Shown: piece after piece, positions 35,506 through 46,256 of the stretch
How positions within the stretch are numbered: position 1 is the first letter of the stretch
Layout of the letters: each line of letters opens with the position of its first letter
Translations under genes and position numbers: made by a program
The notes under the pieces: generated by a model
The model's input: only the letters and a program-made list of their open reading frames with translations
Told to the model about the DNA's origin: nothing
Database searches by the model: none
Assembly (NCBI RefSeq): GCF_000471905.2
Contig: NW_006499617.1
Span: forward strand, 5,065,464 to 5,129,463
Direction of reading: 5' to 3'
Length of the DNA: 64,000 nucleotides
DNA from: Amborella trichopoda
Lineage: Eukaryota; Streptophyta; Magnoliopsida; Amborellales; Amborellaceae

Positions 35506-36179
35506 TTGACGATTCAAGTTGGGAGCTATACTTCGACGGTGCAAAGAACGAATACGGGTCTGGTATAGGAGTCATACTATGCTCACCCAAGAAGATTTTA
35601 CTGCCAACAGCCATTAGGTTGAATTTCCCATGTACCAATAACATTGTTGAATATGAAGCCTTGATAGCTGCGCTCGAGAATGCCATAGGAATGAAAATCC
35701 AGCAAATACGAGTGATTGGTGGCTCTTTACTCATCATAAACCAAGTTTAAGGGATTTGGATGGTGAACGAAAAAAAGTTCAAACCCTATCAAGAAAAGGT
35801 GAAAAAGATGATTCCGTACTTTAAGAAAATCACCTTTCAGCACGTAACTAGGGAAAATAATCGGTTTGTCGATACCCTTGTGACTCTTGCTTCAATGGTT
35901 GATATTCCACCAGCAATCACCACACTGTCATTCTACATTAGAAACAAACAACCGTTTCGACCAAGGATCGAAAAAAAAATAGAGCAAGAAACAGAGAACG
36001 ATGGGGAAGTGTCTTTCGTGGCTTTAGAGGTGCTAGTTAAGGCAAAACCATGGTTCCACGATATTTTATCCCTATTAAAAGATGGTTTATATCCCGAAGG
36101 AGCCGTAAAAAAGGATAAAGAAGCTCTTCGAAGGTTTTTTATGGGATTCTTAGTAAGATGTGATCTCCTATTCAAATAG
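35506..36179 (+). pseudogene. Second (plant-type) RNase H of the Tat/Ogre element
   Basis: SWELYFDGAKNEYGSGIGVI and NNIVEYEALIAALE are the hallmarks of the extra archaeal/plant-type RNase H found in the Tat lineage. The normally invariant GDS reads GGS: the codon at 35,721-35,723 is GGC instead of GAC, removing a catalytic aspartate. An in-frame TAA follows at about 35,748. HVTRENNRFVDTLVTLAS closes the domain. Confidence 0.85.
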
Positions 36180-37299
36180 TCTTTCGATGGGATCATTCTG
36201 CGATGCCTCGATCTGCCAGAAATTGACTAAGTACTAATAGAGTCGTACAATGAAGGAGGTCATTCTGGGGGAGCCGCCTTAGCTTAGAAAGTCAGGCACC
36301 AAGGCTATTACTGGACCACCATGGCTGAAGACTGCTAGAAGTTTGTTAAGAGGCATCCCAAATGTCAACTCTATGGAGACCTCATCCATGCACTGTCCGT
36401 ATCACTAAACTCAACACCGCCCGTATGGCCCTTCGCCATGTGGGGTCTTGATATCATTGGAGTAATATCACCAAAAGCCTCAAACGACCACCATTTTATA
36501 TTAATGGCTACAAAATACTTCATCAAATGGGTAGAAGCCACATCATTTGTTAAAATTGAAGGCCAACATGTTGCCCATTTCATAAAGAACAATATCGTAT
36601 TCAGATTTGGTGTTCCTAAGTCAATCATCACTGACAATGGATCTAATCTCAAAAATGAAAAGGTCACTAAGGTGTGCAAAAGGTTTGGGATAACATAGAA
36701 ATTCTCCACACCATACTACCCTCAAGGAAATGGACAAGTAGAAACCACAAATAATAGACTTCTCAGAATCATAGACAAAATAATAGAAGGCGGGAAAGAT
36801 TGGCACGAAAAGCTAAATGACACCCTATGGGCCTACCGAACAACTGAGAAGACTCCTACTGGCATGACCCCATACTCATTGGTGTATGGTATGGAAGCAG
36901 TGCTACCTATCGAGGTTGAGATACCATCCCTCTGAGTCCTTATTCATAAAAATTCAGATGAGGAACAAAAGATCGAAGCACAAATTTCTGCCCTCATTAA
37001 TTTGGATGAAATACGACTACGAGCAACACCGAATATCATTGCTTACCAGCGTAGAACCGAGAGGGCATACCAAAGAAATGTTGTTCCTCGACAATTCAGA
37101 GAAGGAGATATGGTACTCAAGAAAATCTTCCACACTCTTACAAATCCACACCCTTTAGGCCAGTTCAAATCTAATTGAGGGGGACCATTCGTGGTTACCC
37201 GAGTGCATGCAAGCAATTCTTATAAGATAAAAAATCATGAGGGGTATGAACTCAACGACCCCATTAATGCAATGTATCTCAGAAAATACTACCCGTAAA
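36180..37299 (+). pseudogene. Tat/Ogre integrase, broken
   Basis: The zinc-binding region retains GHSGG and KRHPKCQ, but the first cysteine of the final CxxC pair is replaced by His. The catalytic core has WGLDIIG and SIITDNGSNL. After an in-frame stop it continues with NGQVETTNN, supplying the glutamate. The C-terminal part has YQRNVVPRQFREGDMVLKK. At least four stops interrupt the reading. The frame ends at YLRKYYP. Confidence 0.9.
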
Positions 37300-38478
37300 G
37301 GGCTAAAAAACGTGGTGAAGACATGAAAAGGCATCACAAAGAAAAATACAAAATAAAAAATAAAAAAATAAAAAAACATAAAATGGATGTGGTGAAAACC
37401 TAAAAAGGCATCACGGGTAAAAAGAATAAAAAGATATCTAAGAAGGAGCTTTTGATGTAAAACACTCAGGTACAAATAAGTACTTGCAAGTTCCAATAAT
37501 ACTGCACAAGAAGATCTTGAGGATGAAAACTCCTCCAAAATCCTACAGGTTCCCAACATAACCAACTTAAAACGATGTAGCAGGGTGACATGAATGGAAA
37601 ATCGAAGTGATTTCGATGAACCCTGAAAAACGTCGAGACCCTCCAAGATAGAAGCCCAACAAGAATCCAAAGGGCTTTTCATGGATCCACGAAGCAGAGG
37701 ATGAAAGCTCCAAAGGTAAAAAGACAACTTCATGATTTCTGAGTTCTCACGATCCCACACGGGAATCCTTTCATCATCTTTGGGTAGAATATAACAAAGA
37801 AAATGACCACCAAAGGGGCCATAAGTAGCAAAACTATGAGGCCCATCCCTTTTGAAAATGTTGTTTCAATTTGATTGTTAAAATCATCCATTTTCAAAAG
37901 CTTTCTCTTTTTATAAGGGACTTCCTCCACCACTACAAGAGGCTAAACTGTTAGTCAATCTGGCCTCGCTCTCGAAGTCGAGTTCCTATGCCTGTTATGA
38001 AGGCTTGAAACAAGCCAGGCACTTCGTGGTTGTATGAGTACAACAATCAACTACCACATATCGGAGATGGGTAAATCTCACTAATGACAAAACTAGCTAG
38101 TCTGGGAGCGCTTTTCTCTCGACTGGATCACCTGAGGCAAAATAAGGTGAGCTCATTCCCGTATGTGCATATGACGGTTCGATAGCTGGAGATTCGAGAC
38201 AAAAACCCAGCAACTAGGGGGCTGAGTTTATAAGAAATTTAGTTTGAGAAGTGTGTGCATGGATATGCTTCAATGAATCAAATGCACACTTACTACATGA
38301 ATCCCCAACAACGGCAATAAATAATAATAATAATAATAATAAAAACGAGATGGGGATTTTCAAACTCCCCATAACAAGGAAAAGGTTGCAAAGGACCTCC
38401 CAACAAGGGCAGAATTCTCCCAAAAGTAACAAAAAATAATATATATACATTTATTATTATCTTTTTTTTTTTTTGGCC
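37300..38478. other. 3' region of the Tat/Ogre element, first part
   Basis: Low-complexity A-rich sequence, then a minus-strand frame with a hydrophobic segment (37,730-37,933), then a short AAT run (38,318-38,342). No sense-strand domain. Confidence 0.45.
37730..37933 (-). CDS. Antisense ORF with a hydrophobic segment, uncertain
   Basis: 67 codons from an ATG. A basic N-terminus (YKKRKLLKMDD) is followed by a strongly hydrophobic stretch, GLIVLLLMAPLVVIFFVIFY, long enough to span a membrane, and then a short basic tail. It lies antisense, downstream of integrase. Additional ORFs, some antisense, have been described in this position in Tat-lineage elements such as Grande and Retand. This may be a remnant of such an ORF or chance. 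Confidence 0.3.
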   Translation of the reverse strand: MVEEVPYKKRKLLKMDDFNNQIETTFSKGMGLIVLLLMAPLVVIFFVIFYPKMMKGFPCGIVRTQKS

Positions 38479-38606
38479 GACACGCATATTGTCCCCCGGC
38501 CTGTGTGGGCGACATGCCTATTGTTCCCCGTCCTGTGTGGGCAACACGCCTATTGTCCCCCGGCCTGTGTGGGTGACACGCCTATTGTTCCCCGGCCTGT
38601 GTGGGT
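38479..38606. repeat. 32-bp tandem repeat, four copies
   Basis: Four near-identical 32-bp units of GACACGCCTATTGTCCCCCG plus GCCTGTGTGGGY. Looser GC-rich words of the type GGGTGACACCACTGGTRTCGCCC continue to 38,890 and resemble the GC block of the LTRs. Confidence 0.9.
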
Positions 38607-38999
38607 GACACTACAAATGTCGCCCGGGTGACACTACATGTGTTGCTCGGGTGACACCACTGGTATCGCCCACATCTCTCATATCCCATTTAAATCCCAA
38701 CTTGTATAGGTGACACCACTGGTGTCGCCCAAGTTTTTTATGCCAAAACCTCTTTGTTTTTATTCCCAAACTTTCAATAGAAAAAACGAAAAGTTTGTTT
38801 TTTAGGTGGGCAACACTAGCTGTATCGCCCAAACTTGGGCAACACCACTAGTGCCGCCCGTGCGACACGCCCTGTGTTGCCCAAACATTCTTTTTCAACA
38901 ATGCCCCCACATAATTTTGGGGACTTCCAAGGATCAAACATGGCTTGTCATGGTTTTTTATGATCATTTACAAACATTTTTATTGACTTTTAAAATAAT

Positions 39000-39311
39000 A
39001 CGTTCCTCGGTGGTATGAGCCTAAAATGCCAACCAATTTTCCAAAAAAATTTTTTAAAAAAAATTCAAAAAAGTAAACACGCTCCTCGGTGACATGAGCC
39101 TAAACTGCCAACCAATTTTCTATAAAATTTTTAAAAAAGAAAAACGCTCCTTGGTGGCATGAGCCTAAACTGCAACCAATTTTCCAGAAAATTTCAAAAA
39201 AAAAAAAATCAAAGAAATAAAAATGCTCTGTGGTGGCATGAGCCTAAACTGCCAACCAAGTTTCCAAAATTTCAAACAAATAAAAAAGAAAAAGAAAAAA
39301 AGAGAACAGTC
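39000..39311. repeat. Repeats of 'CTCCTYGGTGGCATGAGCC' type
   Basis: Four to five blocks of about 80 bp with CCTCGGTGGCATGAGCCTAA, then ACTGCCAACCAATTTTC, separated by A-rich spacers. They lead into the larger duplication downstream. Confidence 0.7.
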
Positions 39312-40740
39312 CTCGGTGGTATGAGCCTAAACTGCCAACCAAAGTCGGATCCAGGGCACAACTACCTTGTTTCAATGGAAAAACATCAAACTCGTGCGAC
39401 AGCGTAAAGACAAGAAAAACGTCAAACTTGTATGACGTTAAAAAGCCGAGATAAGAAAAACGTCAAACTCATACGACGTTAAAAAGCCGAGATAAGAAAA
39501 ATGTCAAACTCGTGCGACGTTAAAGAGCCAAGACAGACAGGTAACGTCTAGCCGCGTATGACGTAAAATATCGGATGTGTTCAGGGCACAACCACCTTAT
39601 TCATTGTGTTCAGGGCACAACCACCCTGTTCAAATGCCTAGCCCCATATGATGCTAATGGTCGGGTATATTTGTTCAACGTCAAACTCGTGTGACATAAA
39701 AGAGTCGAGACAAGTACCGTCTAGCCCTGTATGACGTAAAATGTCGAATATATTCAGGGCACAACCACCCTGCTCAATGTGTTCAAGGCACAACCACCTT
39801 GTTCAAATGTCTATCCCCACATGACGTAAAAGGGTTGGGTGTATGGTGCATCGCTGCATGACGCTAAACTACTTAGAGGACTCTATGGTTGCAGGAGTTA
39901 AAACTGCTAAACAACTTTGTTTTCTAAAATATCTTTCTCTTTTAAAAATTTTCATTATATGTCTGTGATTTCAAAAACTTTAATTTCTTTGTTAAAATCG
40001 TGGTTTGTCCGTGCTACGGGTTCTATTTCAAATCTCGCCCTACACTCCTCAGTGGTATGAGCCTAAACTGCCAACCAAAGTCCGATCCAGGGCACAACCA
40101 CCCTATTTCAATGGAAAATTGTCAAACTCATGCGCTGTTAAAGAGCCGAGATAGGAAAAACATTAAGCTCGTGCGACGTTTAAGAGCCGAGACATGAAAA
40201 ACGTCAAACTCGTGTAACGTTAAAGAGCCAAGACAGGTAATGTCTAGTCTCGTATTAAAATGTTGAATGTGTTCAGACCACCCTGTTCAATGTGTTCAGG
40301 GCACAACCACCCTATTCAAACGTCTAGCCCCGTATGATGCTAAAGATCAGGTACATCCAGTTCAACGTCAAACTCGTGCGACGTAAAAGAGCCGAGACAT
40401 GTAACGTCTAGCCCCGTATGACATAAAATATCGGATGTGTCCAGGGCACAACTGCCCTATTCAATGTGTTCAAGGCACAACCACCTTGTTCAAACGTCTA
40501 TCCCTGTATGACGTAAAAGGGTTGGGTGTATGGAGCATCGCTGCATGATGCTAAACTGCTTAGAGGACTCTATGGTTGCGATAGTTAAAACTGCTAACCA
40601 ACTTTGTTTTTCAAAATATCTTTCTCCTTCCAAAATTTTCACTAAATGTCTGTGATTTTAAAAACTTAAATTTATTTGTTAAAATTGTGAGCGATCCCTG
40701 CTTCAGGTTCTATTTCAAATCTCCCCTACTTTCAAAATTT
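39312..40740. repeat. Direct duplication of about 720 bp with inner short repeats
   Basis: 39,312-40,044 and 40,045-40,740 align throughout, starting CTCRGTGGTATGAGCCTAAA and ending TTCTATTTCAAATCTC, offset by about 733 bp. Inside each copy, short modules CGTCAAACTCGTGCGACGTT and GTTCAGGGCACAACCACCCT recur many times. No frame of note. It is part of the 3' untranslated region of the Tat/Ogre element. Confidence 0.85.
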
Positions 40741-41238
40741 CTAAAAGGTATTTTAAAACGAAGGAGCTTGGACACCCGTATATGATGATTATCTTGTTTG
40801 CTGCGATTGCCACATTGCTGCCCCGTCTCTCACTTCGGATTCGGCCAGACAAGTCTCTTACTATAGAAAGCCTTTCCTTATAGACAACCTAAGGAAACCC
40901 TAAGGAAATCAAACAAAATGCCAGGGTTCAAAATTCAAATTGGGAAAACCCCTGAAGTTAAGGGGCATGGCTAGAAAGTCTAACTTGAGTTTCAAGCTTG
41001 TGTAACTCAGCGACATCTCATGCCAAAAACCCTAGGAGGAAAAATGCCCTAGGTGGGTGAACTCGGTGAGCGCAATGACTTGGAGGGATAGTTGGTGTGC
41101 CTCCTGACCACATGAATTCAAGACGAAATTGAAAATGTCTACTTTATCTTTGACGTTCACCTGCCCCTCGAAGGACAGAGAATATCAAAGTGTCTACTTC
41201 TTTGCTACTCACTTGTCCCCCGAAGGACAGGGAGTGCT
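40741..41238. other. Unique-looking 3' region before the polypurine tract
   Basis: No gene. A 30-bp motif with CGAAGGACAG recurs twice (about 41,168 and 41,221) close to the polypurine tract. Confidence 0.45.
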
Positions 41239-41247
41239 AAAGAGGGG
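41239..41247 (+). other. Polypurine tract
   Basis: AAAGAGGGG followed by CAAC and then the TGTAGACACCC start of the 3' LTR. This is the plus-strand primer site. Confidence 0.85.
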
Positions 41248-41251
41248 CAAC

Positions 41252-42371
41252 TGTAGACACCCAATTTTAAATCTGATAAATTCTATGGTTTCTTGAACCT
41301 TTAGGATCATACTTAACCTAGGAAACCAAAATCCATAGTTCACACATCCTATCTTGTGACCCGAACCAGTCAGCCTGCCCGGAACCCTGCAGAAACCCTG
41401 TTTTGATCCAGATTTATGTAAAGGCCTTGTTTTACCAAAATAATTATTAAAAATAGCAAACAAATTCGTTTTGACCCAAATATTTTCTGGTAGCTTCACA
41501 AGAGGCTGAGCAACATACTTGAAAATAAAAGTTTCAATTTGGAGCATTTTTTATTGTGCGGCAGGCATGCCGCCAAGGCGACATGAGCCGTGCTGCCCAG
41601 CCTTAGGCGACATAGGGCGTGCCGCCCAGGCGACACAGGGCGTGCTGCCCAGCCATGGGCAACACAGGGCATGCTGCCCAGGTTATACGACCCATGTCGC
41701 TCAGTCCAAATCGATTTGTGCCATTTTACTTGTTCGGCACACCCCGTGCTACCCAAATCCACCTCCCCAAAATGGTATCTTTGACTGGGGAATTTGTTTG
41801 TTGCGGGGGGATATCCTTCCCAACGGATTTTGACCCCTATAAACCCTCTTTTCATGGAAGTTTGAGGGGGAGAGAGATTAAAAGCTGGGGAGAGAGAGAA
41901 AAACTGGAGAGAGCTGTAGAAGATAAAATCTAAGATAAAAACTCAGAGAGAAAACTCTAACCTAAGCTAAGCTTGAGAACCCTAGTTCTAAGCCATTTAT
42001 AGGGCACAACCACCCTACTCAATCAAGACTTGCTGATCGACATCCGAATCAGAGAGCCAAAAGAAGACTAGTTCTGATACGGGCGAGTCCCGAAAGGCTT
42101 GGGAGTTCCGGGCCATCTGGCCCGTTTGGTATCATTTCCTTTATTTACTTCTTATACTATATCATTTTTATTTCATTTTGATTTATTTATTTGCTTAAAA
42201 TCGTATTTTATAATGTCTTGGATCATGCTGGCGCTGCTACAAATCTGAGAGTAGATCTGCTCGTTTCCAAGCAGATCTTGCCTCAGATCTGAATTCGGTT
42301 TGTCCCAGTTTCTTTGCCTCAAATCCGAGAGATTTTCATTACCATATATGTCAGATTTTGTATCATAAACA
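41252..42371 (+). repeat. 3' LTR of the Tat/Ogre element
   Basis: Starts TGTAGACACCCAATTTT right after the polypurine tract and ends ATCATAAACA. The TATA box at 41,838-41,843 lies in CCCCTATAAACCCTC and is followed by a purine-rich leader. Length is about 1.12 kb. Only the first half aligns with the 5' copy. Confidence 0.85.
41838..41843 (+). promoter_or_regulatory. TATA box in the 3' LTR
   Basis: TATAAA in CCCCTATAAACCCTC, the likely start region of retroelement transcription. From this LTR it would read outward into the MULE-A arm. No equivalent is visible in the recognisable 5' LTR part. Confidence 0.5.
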
Positions 42372-42571
42372 ATTTTATGTACTCTTTTTTGAAATGTGGC
42401 AATATTGATATACTCTTGATGGTTCTTAACTAATATATTTAGTAAATAGGAGCTTAGTTGTGCCTTTCACAAGCGAGAAACCTTCTTCATGAACATATTG
42501 AACTCTTTAGTTATTTTTGCTTTTGTTTTATGTCTTTACGTGATAGACAAACATTCACTTAAGGAGTTGTT
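42372..42571 (+). repeat. Left arm of MULE-A, continuation
   Basis: Matches the reverse complement of 48,345-48,537, including AGTTGTGCCTTTCACAAGCG and TTTATGTCTTTACGTGATAG. This is the inner part of the arm split by the retrotransposon. Confidence 0.85.
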
Positions 42572-42761
42572 ATTGTATTTCTCTAGGATATACTGCTTAG
42601 AAAAGGTTAGCAGTATTTGGTCCTCATGATCAAATCTTTGAATTTCTAGTCAGGGTGAAATTTTTAGAGTTAAATTATTTTATTATGATACCTCAATTTT
42701 GTCTGAGTCAGATCATCGTTTTCTTTTGTTGCTTTCCCCATCAACTGACATGAATATGTAG

Positions 42762-44449
42762 TGTCATGCCCCAAGAATTTACAATACTGATATTCTTGAG
42801 ATATGACAGTCAAAACATATATACATCTCTTGATAGGACAAATTTACAATGGTGAATTCTTACAAAGTAACAAAAGAAAGTTTAAGCACAACTACAATAT
42901 CTTCCAAAGTTGATTCTGACGAGAACTCAAAATGAAACCGCAGTTATCCTGAAAAAAACTGTTTACCATAGTTTGATGAGTTTGGCTACTCAGTAAGTGA
43001 TCATCATAATCCTAAAACTAATCATGGTTGAAAGATATCAATATTTTCAAACGGAGATCTATTAACATAAATGCATTAACAGTTTCACTTTTAAAAAATA
43101 TATAATTAAGTATAATCCGAATAATTGAAATGTATATAACATTTTATTGGCAGTGCATAATTCAAAGGATTTCACAAATTTCCCTACTGGCGTCCCAAGT
43201 AGGTCACCTATATACCCCATCAGCGTCCTGATGGGTCCACTTAATCCCTATCGGTGTCCCAGATAAGTCCACTTAATCCCTGCAGGTCCACTTATACCTC
43301 ACCAGCGTACCGGATGAGTCCACTTAATCCCTACCGGCGTACCGTATAGGTCCACTTTTACCACACCGGCGAATCGGATGAGTCCACTTGCATACTTAAA
43401 GTATTTCTAAATCTCTTTAAACACTCGAAAGCAGCAATATCATGTACTCCACATATCACTGAAATTATTAATATGAATTTCACTGAAATCATTAATAACA
43501 GTCATTTTCAATAACATTTCAAAAATAACCAGTCAAATATTTTGGGCTCAAATTTAGAAAGGTAGCAGTTCGTAAAAACATTCTAGCATAATTGCCAATC
43601 TAATATGTATAGAAAAACTCTTATAGAAATTCAAGAATATGGAATTATCATAATTTATGGGATGTTAATTCATAAATAAACATTTCACAGAACATGCTAT
43701 AATCAATTGCAAAAATATCAGTTTTCAAATAATAAGGCAGTCATTTGCACATGAAATTTACAATGTCTAAATATTCAAAAATAGTAGAAAGAAATCTCAC
43801 AATTTTACTAAAAGCAGAAATATCACATTTATTTATAATAATTTTATAGTCTCTAAAATTTTCTAACAATAGACAAGAAAAATAAATAAATTTATTTCTA
43901 AGAATTTACAGCATTTAAAATTTCTAACATAGATAAAATATCACAATTTTATTAAAAAGATTATTTTTCAAAATAATAAGGTCGCTTGCGCATAAAATTT
44001 ATTGCGCTTAAAATTCATGATAATAAGCAGAAGTAATTATTTCATTTTATTTTTAAAAAGAACGGATTATTTTTCAAGATAATGAAGTCACTTACCTAAA
44101 ATATTTGAGAGGAAGCTTCTGATAAAAATTTTGCTAGAGAGAGAAAGATCTCAGTGTGTTGGGAGAGCTTATACAAAAGTTTTCTAGGGTGGGAGTCCTC
44201 ACCTCTCCTATTTATATGCTTAAGACACACTATTATATTATTTATTAAGCTCCTCCCCATACATGAGGTGTGACGATATTATTATACGTGAAACATTTAA
44301 GGCCCACGTCACCTAAAGGACGTGGTATATGAAAGGAAAAAGTCAACAAAAGTGGTGATGGTCCCTAAGGACCATAATACTTATACGGACCATCACACTA
44401 TAAAGAATTATTTATTTATTTTTTTTTTTGAAAGTTTAGGATTGTTACA
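42762..44449 (-). mobile_element. Solo LTR, 1,688 bp, with 5-bp target duplication
   Basis: Plus-strand ends are TGTCATGCCCCAAG and GGATTGTTACA, flanked on both sides by TGTAG (42,757-42,761 and 44,450-44,454). Read on the minus strand it starts TGTAACAATCC and has a TATA box, CATATAAATAGG, near 44,210. There is no internal coding region or second LTR, so it looks like a solo LTR left by recombination. The family is not assigned. Tandem repeats lie at 43,178-43,395. Confidence 0.85.
43178..43395. repeat. Tandem repeat of about 33 bp inside the solo LTR
   Basis: Seven diverged units with CGGCGTACCGGATGAGTCCA and CTTAATCCCTA. Each unit contains a short inverted pair (CGGCGTACCG). Confidence 0.8.
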
Positions 44450-44939
44450 TGTAGGGTCAAGAGAACCAATTCTATTGTCTCAAAAGAATATGTTCTTTAC
44501 TGTCTCAAAGTAATTTGTTCTTTGGAGTGAGATATATAGTACAATACTGAGATTCAATTTAACATCTCACTTATGATGTCTGTTTTCACAAAACTTGAGC
44601 ATGACATTCACCATGAAATCATTTTGTTGGCCTATAGAAAACGGTATCTGGTTATTGCTTGTGCCGTCCCAAACTAATGGCTTTCTTTTGAAGTTGATCC
44701 CTAAATTAAGGTTGGGGTCCTAAGAATCCTTCTAGGTAGGGTTTTACCCAAGGTAGTAAAGTTCAAAATGATCGCATGGGAGTGTGCAGTGCTTATTGTC
44801 CCAAATAGAACATTTTATCAATATCTTGGTCTGAACCTCTCACAACTGAAACAACTGCATTCCTATGAATATTTATTTATTGGGGATTAAAATGATGATT
44901 AGTTTATTATTTCTGAATTTGTGCTCATGCTTCTCACTG
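44450..44939. other. MULE-A interior, no gene recognised
   Basis: AT-rich sequence between the solo LTR and the inner inverted repeat. I could not relate it to any gene. Confidence 0.45.
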
Positions 44940-45490
44940 TAACTATTCAATTTTTGAAAGTATACCACAAAATTATCTTAAGTCACTTTCATTGGCTCTT
45001 TTGAATAGGACTGGGATCGGCAAAGTCCTACCCAAATAGTGATTGAGATATGTGAGTTTGTGACAATCCTCTCAGGAGTTATAATGGAACCCACTAGTGA
45101 GGTTCACATTCTGTTTTGGTGTGTCCCACACCTTTCTCCTTCACTGTTCTCATTTCATCTGACCATCATGATCTACATGACTATGCTTTTGTAAAGTTCA
45201 TTCACCATATTATCATCCTTTTTTGTTATAAATTATCTTTTTTGATGAACAACAAATCTAGATATTCTCCATCTCAAGTTTCTCATGTGAAATTTCAATT
45301 TGATTCAGCTGCACAATTGAGGCTGGAGAATGACCAGGTAGCGTATGTTAATAGATATTTTTAAGTTCTATCCTTGTAATCAAACGGATAATGTTATTCT
45401 CTTCATACTAATGACACAATGTGTACAATCATTTATATATTCTTGTACCCCTCTAGATGGTGGACTGCTAAGAAGTTGTTCTTAAAGATG
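44940..45490 (+). repeat. Inner inverted repeat of MULE-A, left copy
   Basis: Reverse-complement match to 47,605-48,175, with a third partial copy at 48,176-48,344. Landmarks are GAACCCACTAGTGAGGTTCA, GTGTGTCCCACACCTTTCTC and CCCTCTAGATGGTGGACTGC. The segment at 45,262-45,342 reads as an exon-like frame (SQVSHVKFQFDSAAQLRLE) ending at CAG|GTAGCGT. It may be another captured exon, but I do not recognise the protein. Confidence 0.75.
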
Positions 45491-45554
45491 TGAATTCAAT
45501 TCACATATTTTTTGCATTCGAGTATACAATGTTTGTTTCTAATTTGTTTTGCAG

Positions 45555-45629
45555 CCAGCGTGATAATAACCAGTTCGCTGGTAGCCACATTCCTGCCTCC
45601 TACAGTAACATGTCAAATTTGTTGAAGTT
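45555..45629 (+). pseudogene. Captured LRR receptor-kinase exon
   Basis: A 75-bp exon between TTTTGCAG| and |GTGAGT. In its open frame it reads DNNQFAGSHIPASYSNMSNL, the leucine-rich-repeat sequence of a plant LRR receptor-like kinase (family form DNNNF.G..IPASYSNMSKL). LRR kinase genes are built from 72-bp exons with phase-2 introns, and this piece has that phase. Only one LRR is present, with no signal peptide or kinase domain. It is a gene fragment inside MULE-A. Confidence 0.8.
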
Positions 45630-45738
45630 GTGAGTATTATTTTGTTTTAGAGAGTACATTATGTCTTTTAGCCAACCCCAAACAATTGGGATAAGGTTTG
45701 GATGATGATGATGATGATATTATTTGTTTCTCTTTTTA

Positions 45739-45975
45739 TTACAATGTACAACAATTATTAATGAAAGTGTAAGAGAGTATATTATAGCTCTCTGAATTTC
45801 TGAAATGCTTCCAAATAGCAGCATACAATTGATGATGACGCGAATCTAGTATCATTGGTACATAGGTTGTAGCTCCCTCTTCAAAATTGCACCTACCATG
45901 AGTATTTGGAGTAGGATGCATATCTATTGTCCACTCGATGCCTATGGACTGAAACAATGACTCTGTCAGAGTCAT
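45739..45975 (-). pseudogene. Unrecognised minus-strand frame, possible captured exon
   Basis: A 78-codon frame of protein-like composition: mixed polar residues, four His, Trp, and a Cys in HGRCNFEEGATTYVPM. It lacks the low-complexity bias of the other spurious frames nearby. It sits between the LRR and ADH fragments but on the opposite strand. I cannot name it. Confidence 0.3.
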
Positions 45976-46256
45976 GAATACTACTCATGAAGATTTTGTC
46001 TGTAACTATACATTTGCACAATAGTGTTCCTAGATGCATATATGTTGACTTTCTTTTATGACAATCTGGTTCTCTAAGCTGTAGAGCTTTTGGAAACTGC
46101 TTATCCTTCCCTCGTACCCCTGCTCCTGCTGTTGTTTTGTGCTTCTGGTGCTTGTTTGATATGTGCTATTTATGACATTCATTTATTTTTCTTTTTTTTC
46201 ATTTTTTAAATTGTGCTCATGTACTGTAAATACATGCAAAAGAATGAAGTGTAACT

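Larger units (their letters stand above)
27000..42371 (+). mobile_element. Tat/Ogre-type Ty3-Gypsy retrotransposon, 15.4 kb
   Basis: In order: 5' LTR, long repeat-rich leader, gag, protease, RT, RNase H, a second plant-type RNase H, integrase, a long 3' region, polypurine tract (41,239-41,247) and 3' LTR. The dual RNase H, the gag block FLPPKAYVQETLGGMEDLPL and the RT block NFPLPSIDALVDNTAGYE mark the Tat lineage (Ogre-like). The flanking 5-mers are ACTTT (26,995-26,999) and ATTTT (42,372-42,376). The other arm of MULE-A has the uninterrupted site (48,533-48,537, reading AAAAT on the plus strand). Every coding domain has stops or frameshifts and the LTRs differ visibly. It is an old, inactive copy. 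Confidence 0.9.

Noticed and set aside
37155..37760. 201-codon minus frame with many Phe and Tyr
   Set aside because: It overlaps the integrase end on the other strand and an A-rich low-complexity stretch; the composition explains it.
44990..45120. Resemblance of ICEFVTILSG to the C-terminal region of hAT transposases
   Set aside because: Only a few residues match, the expected following motif is absent, and the segment is a non-coding inverted repeat of MULE-A.
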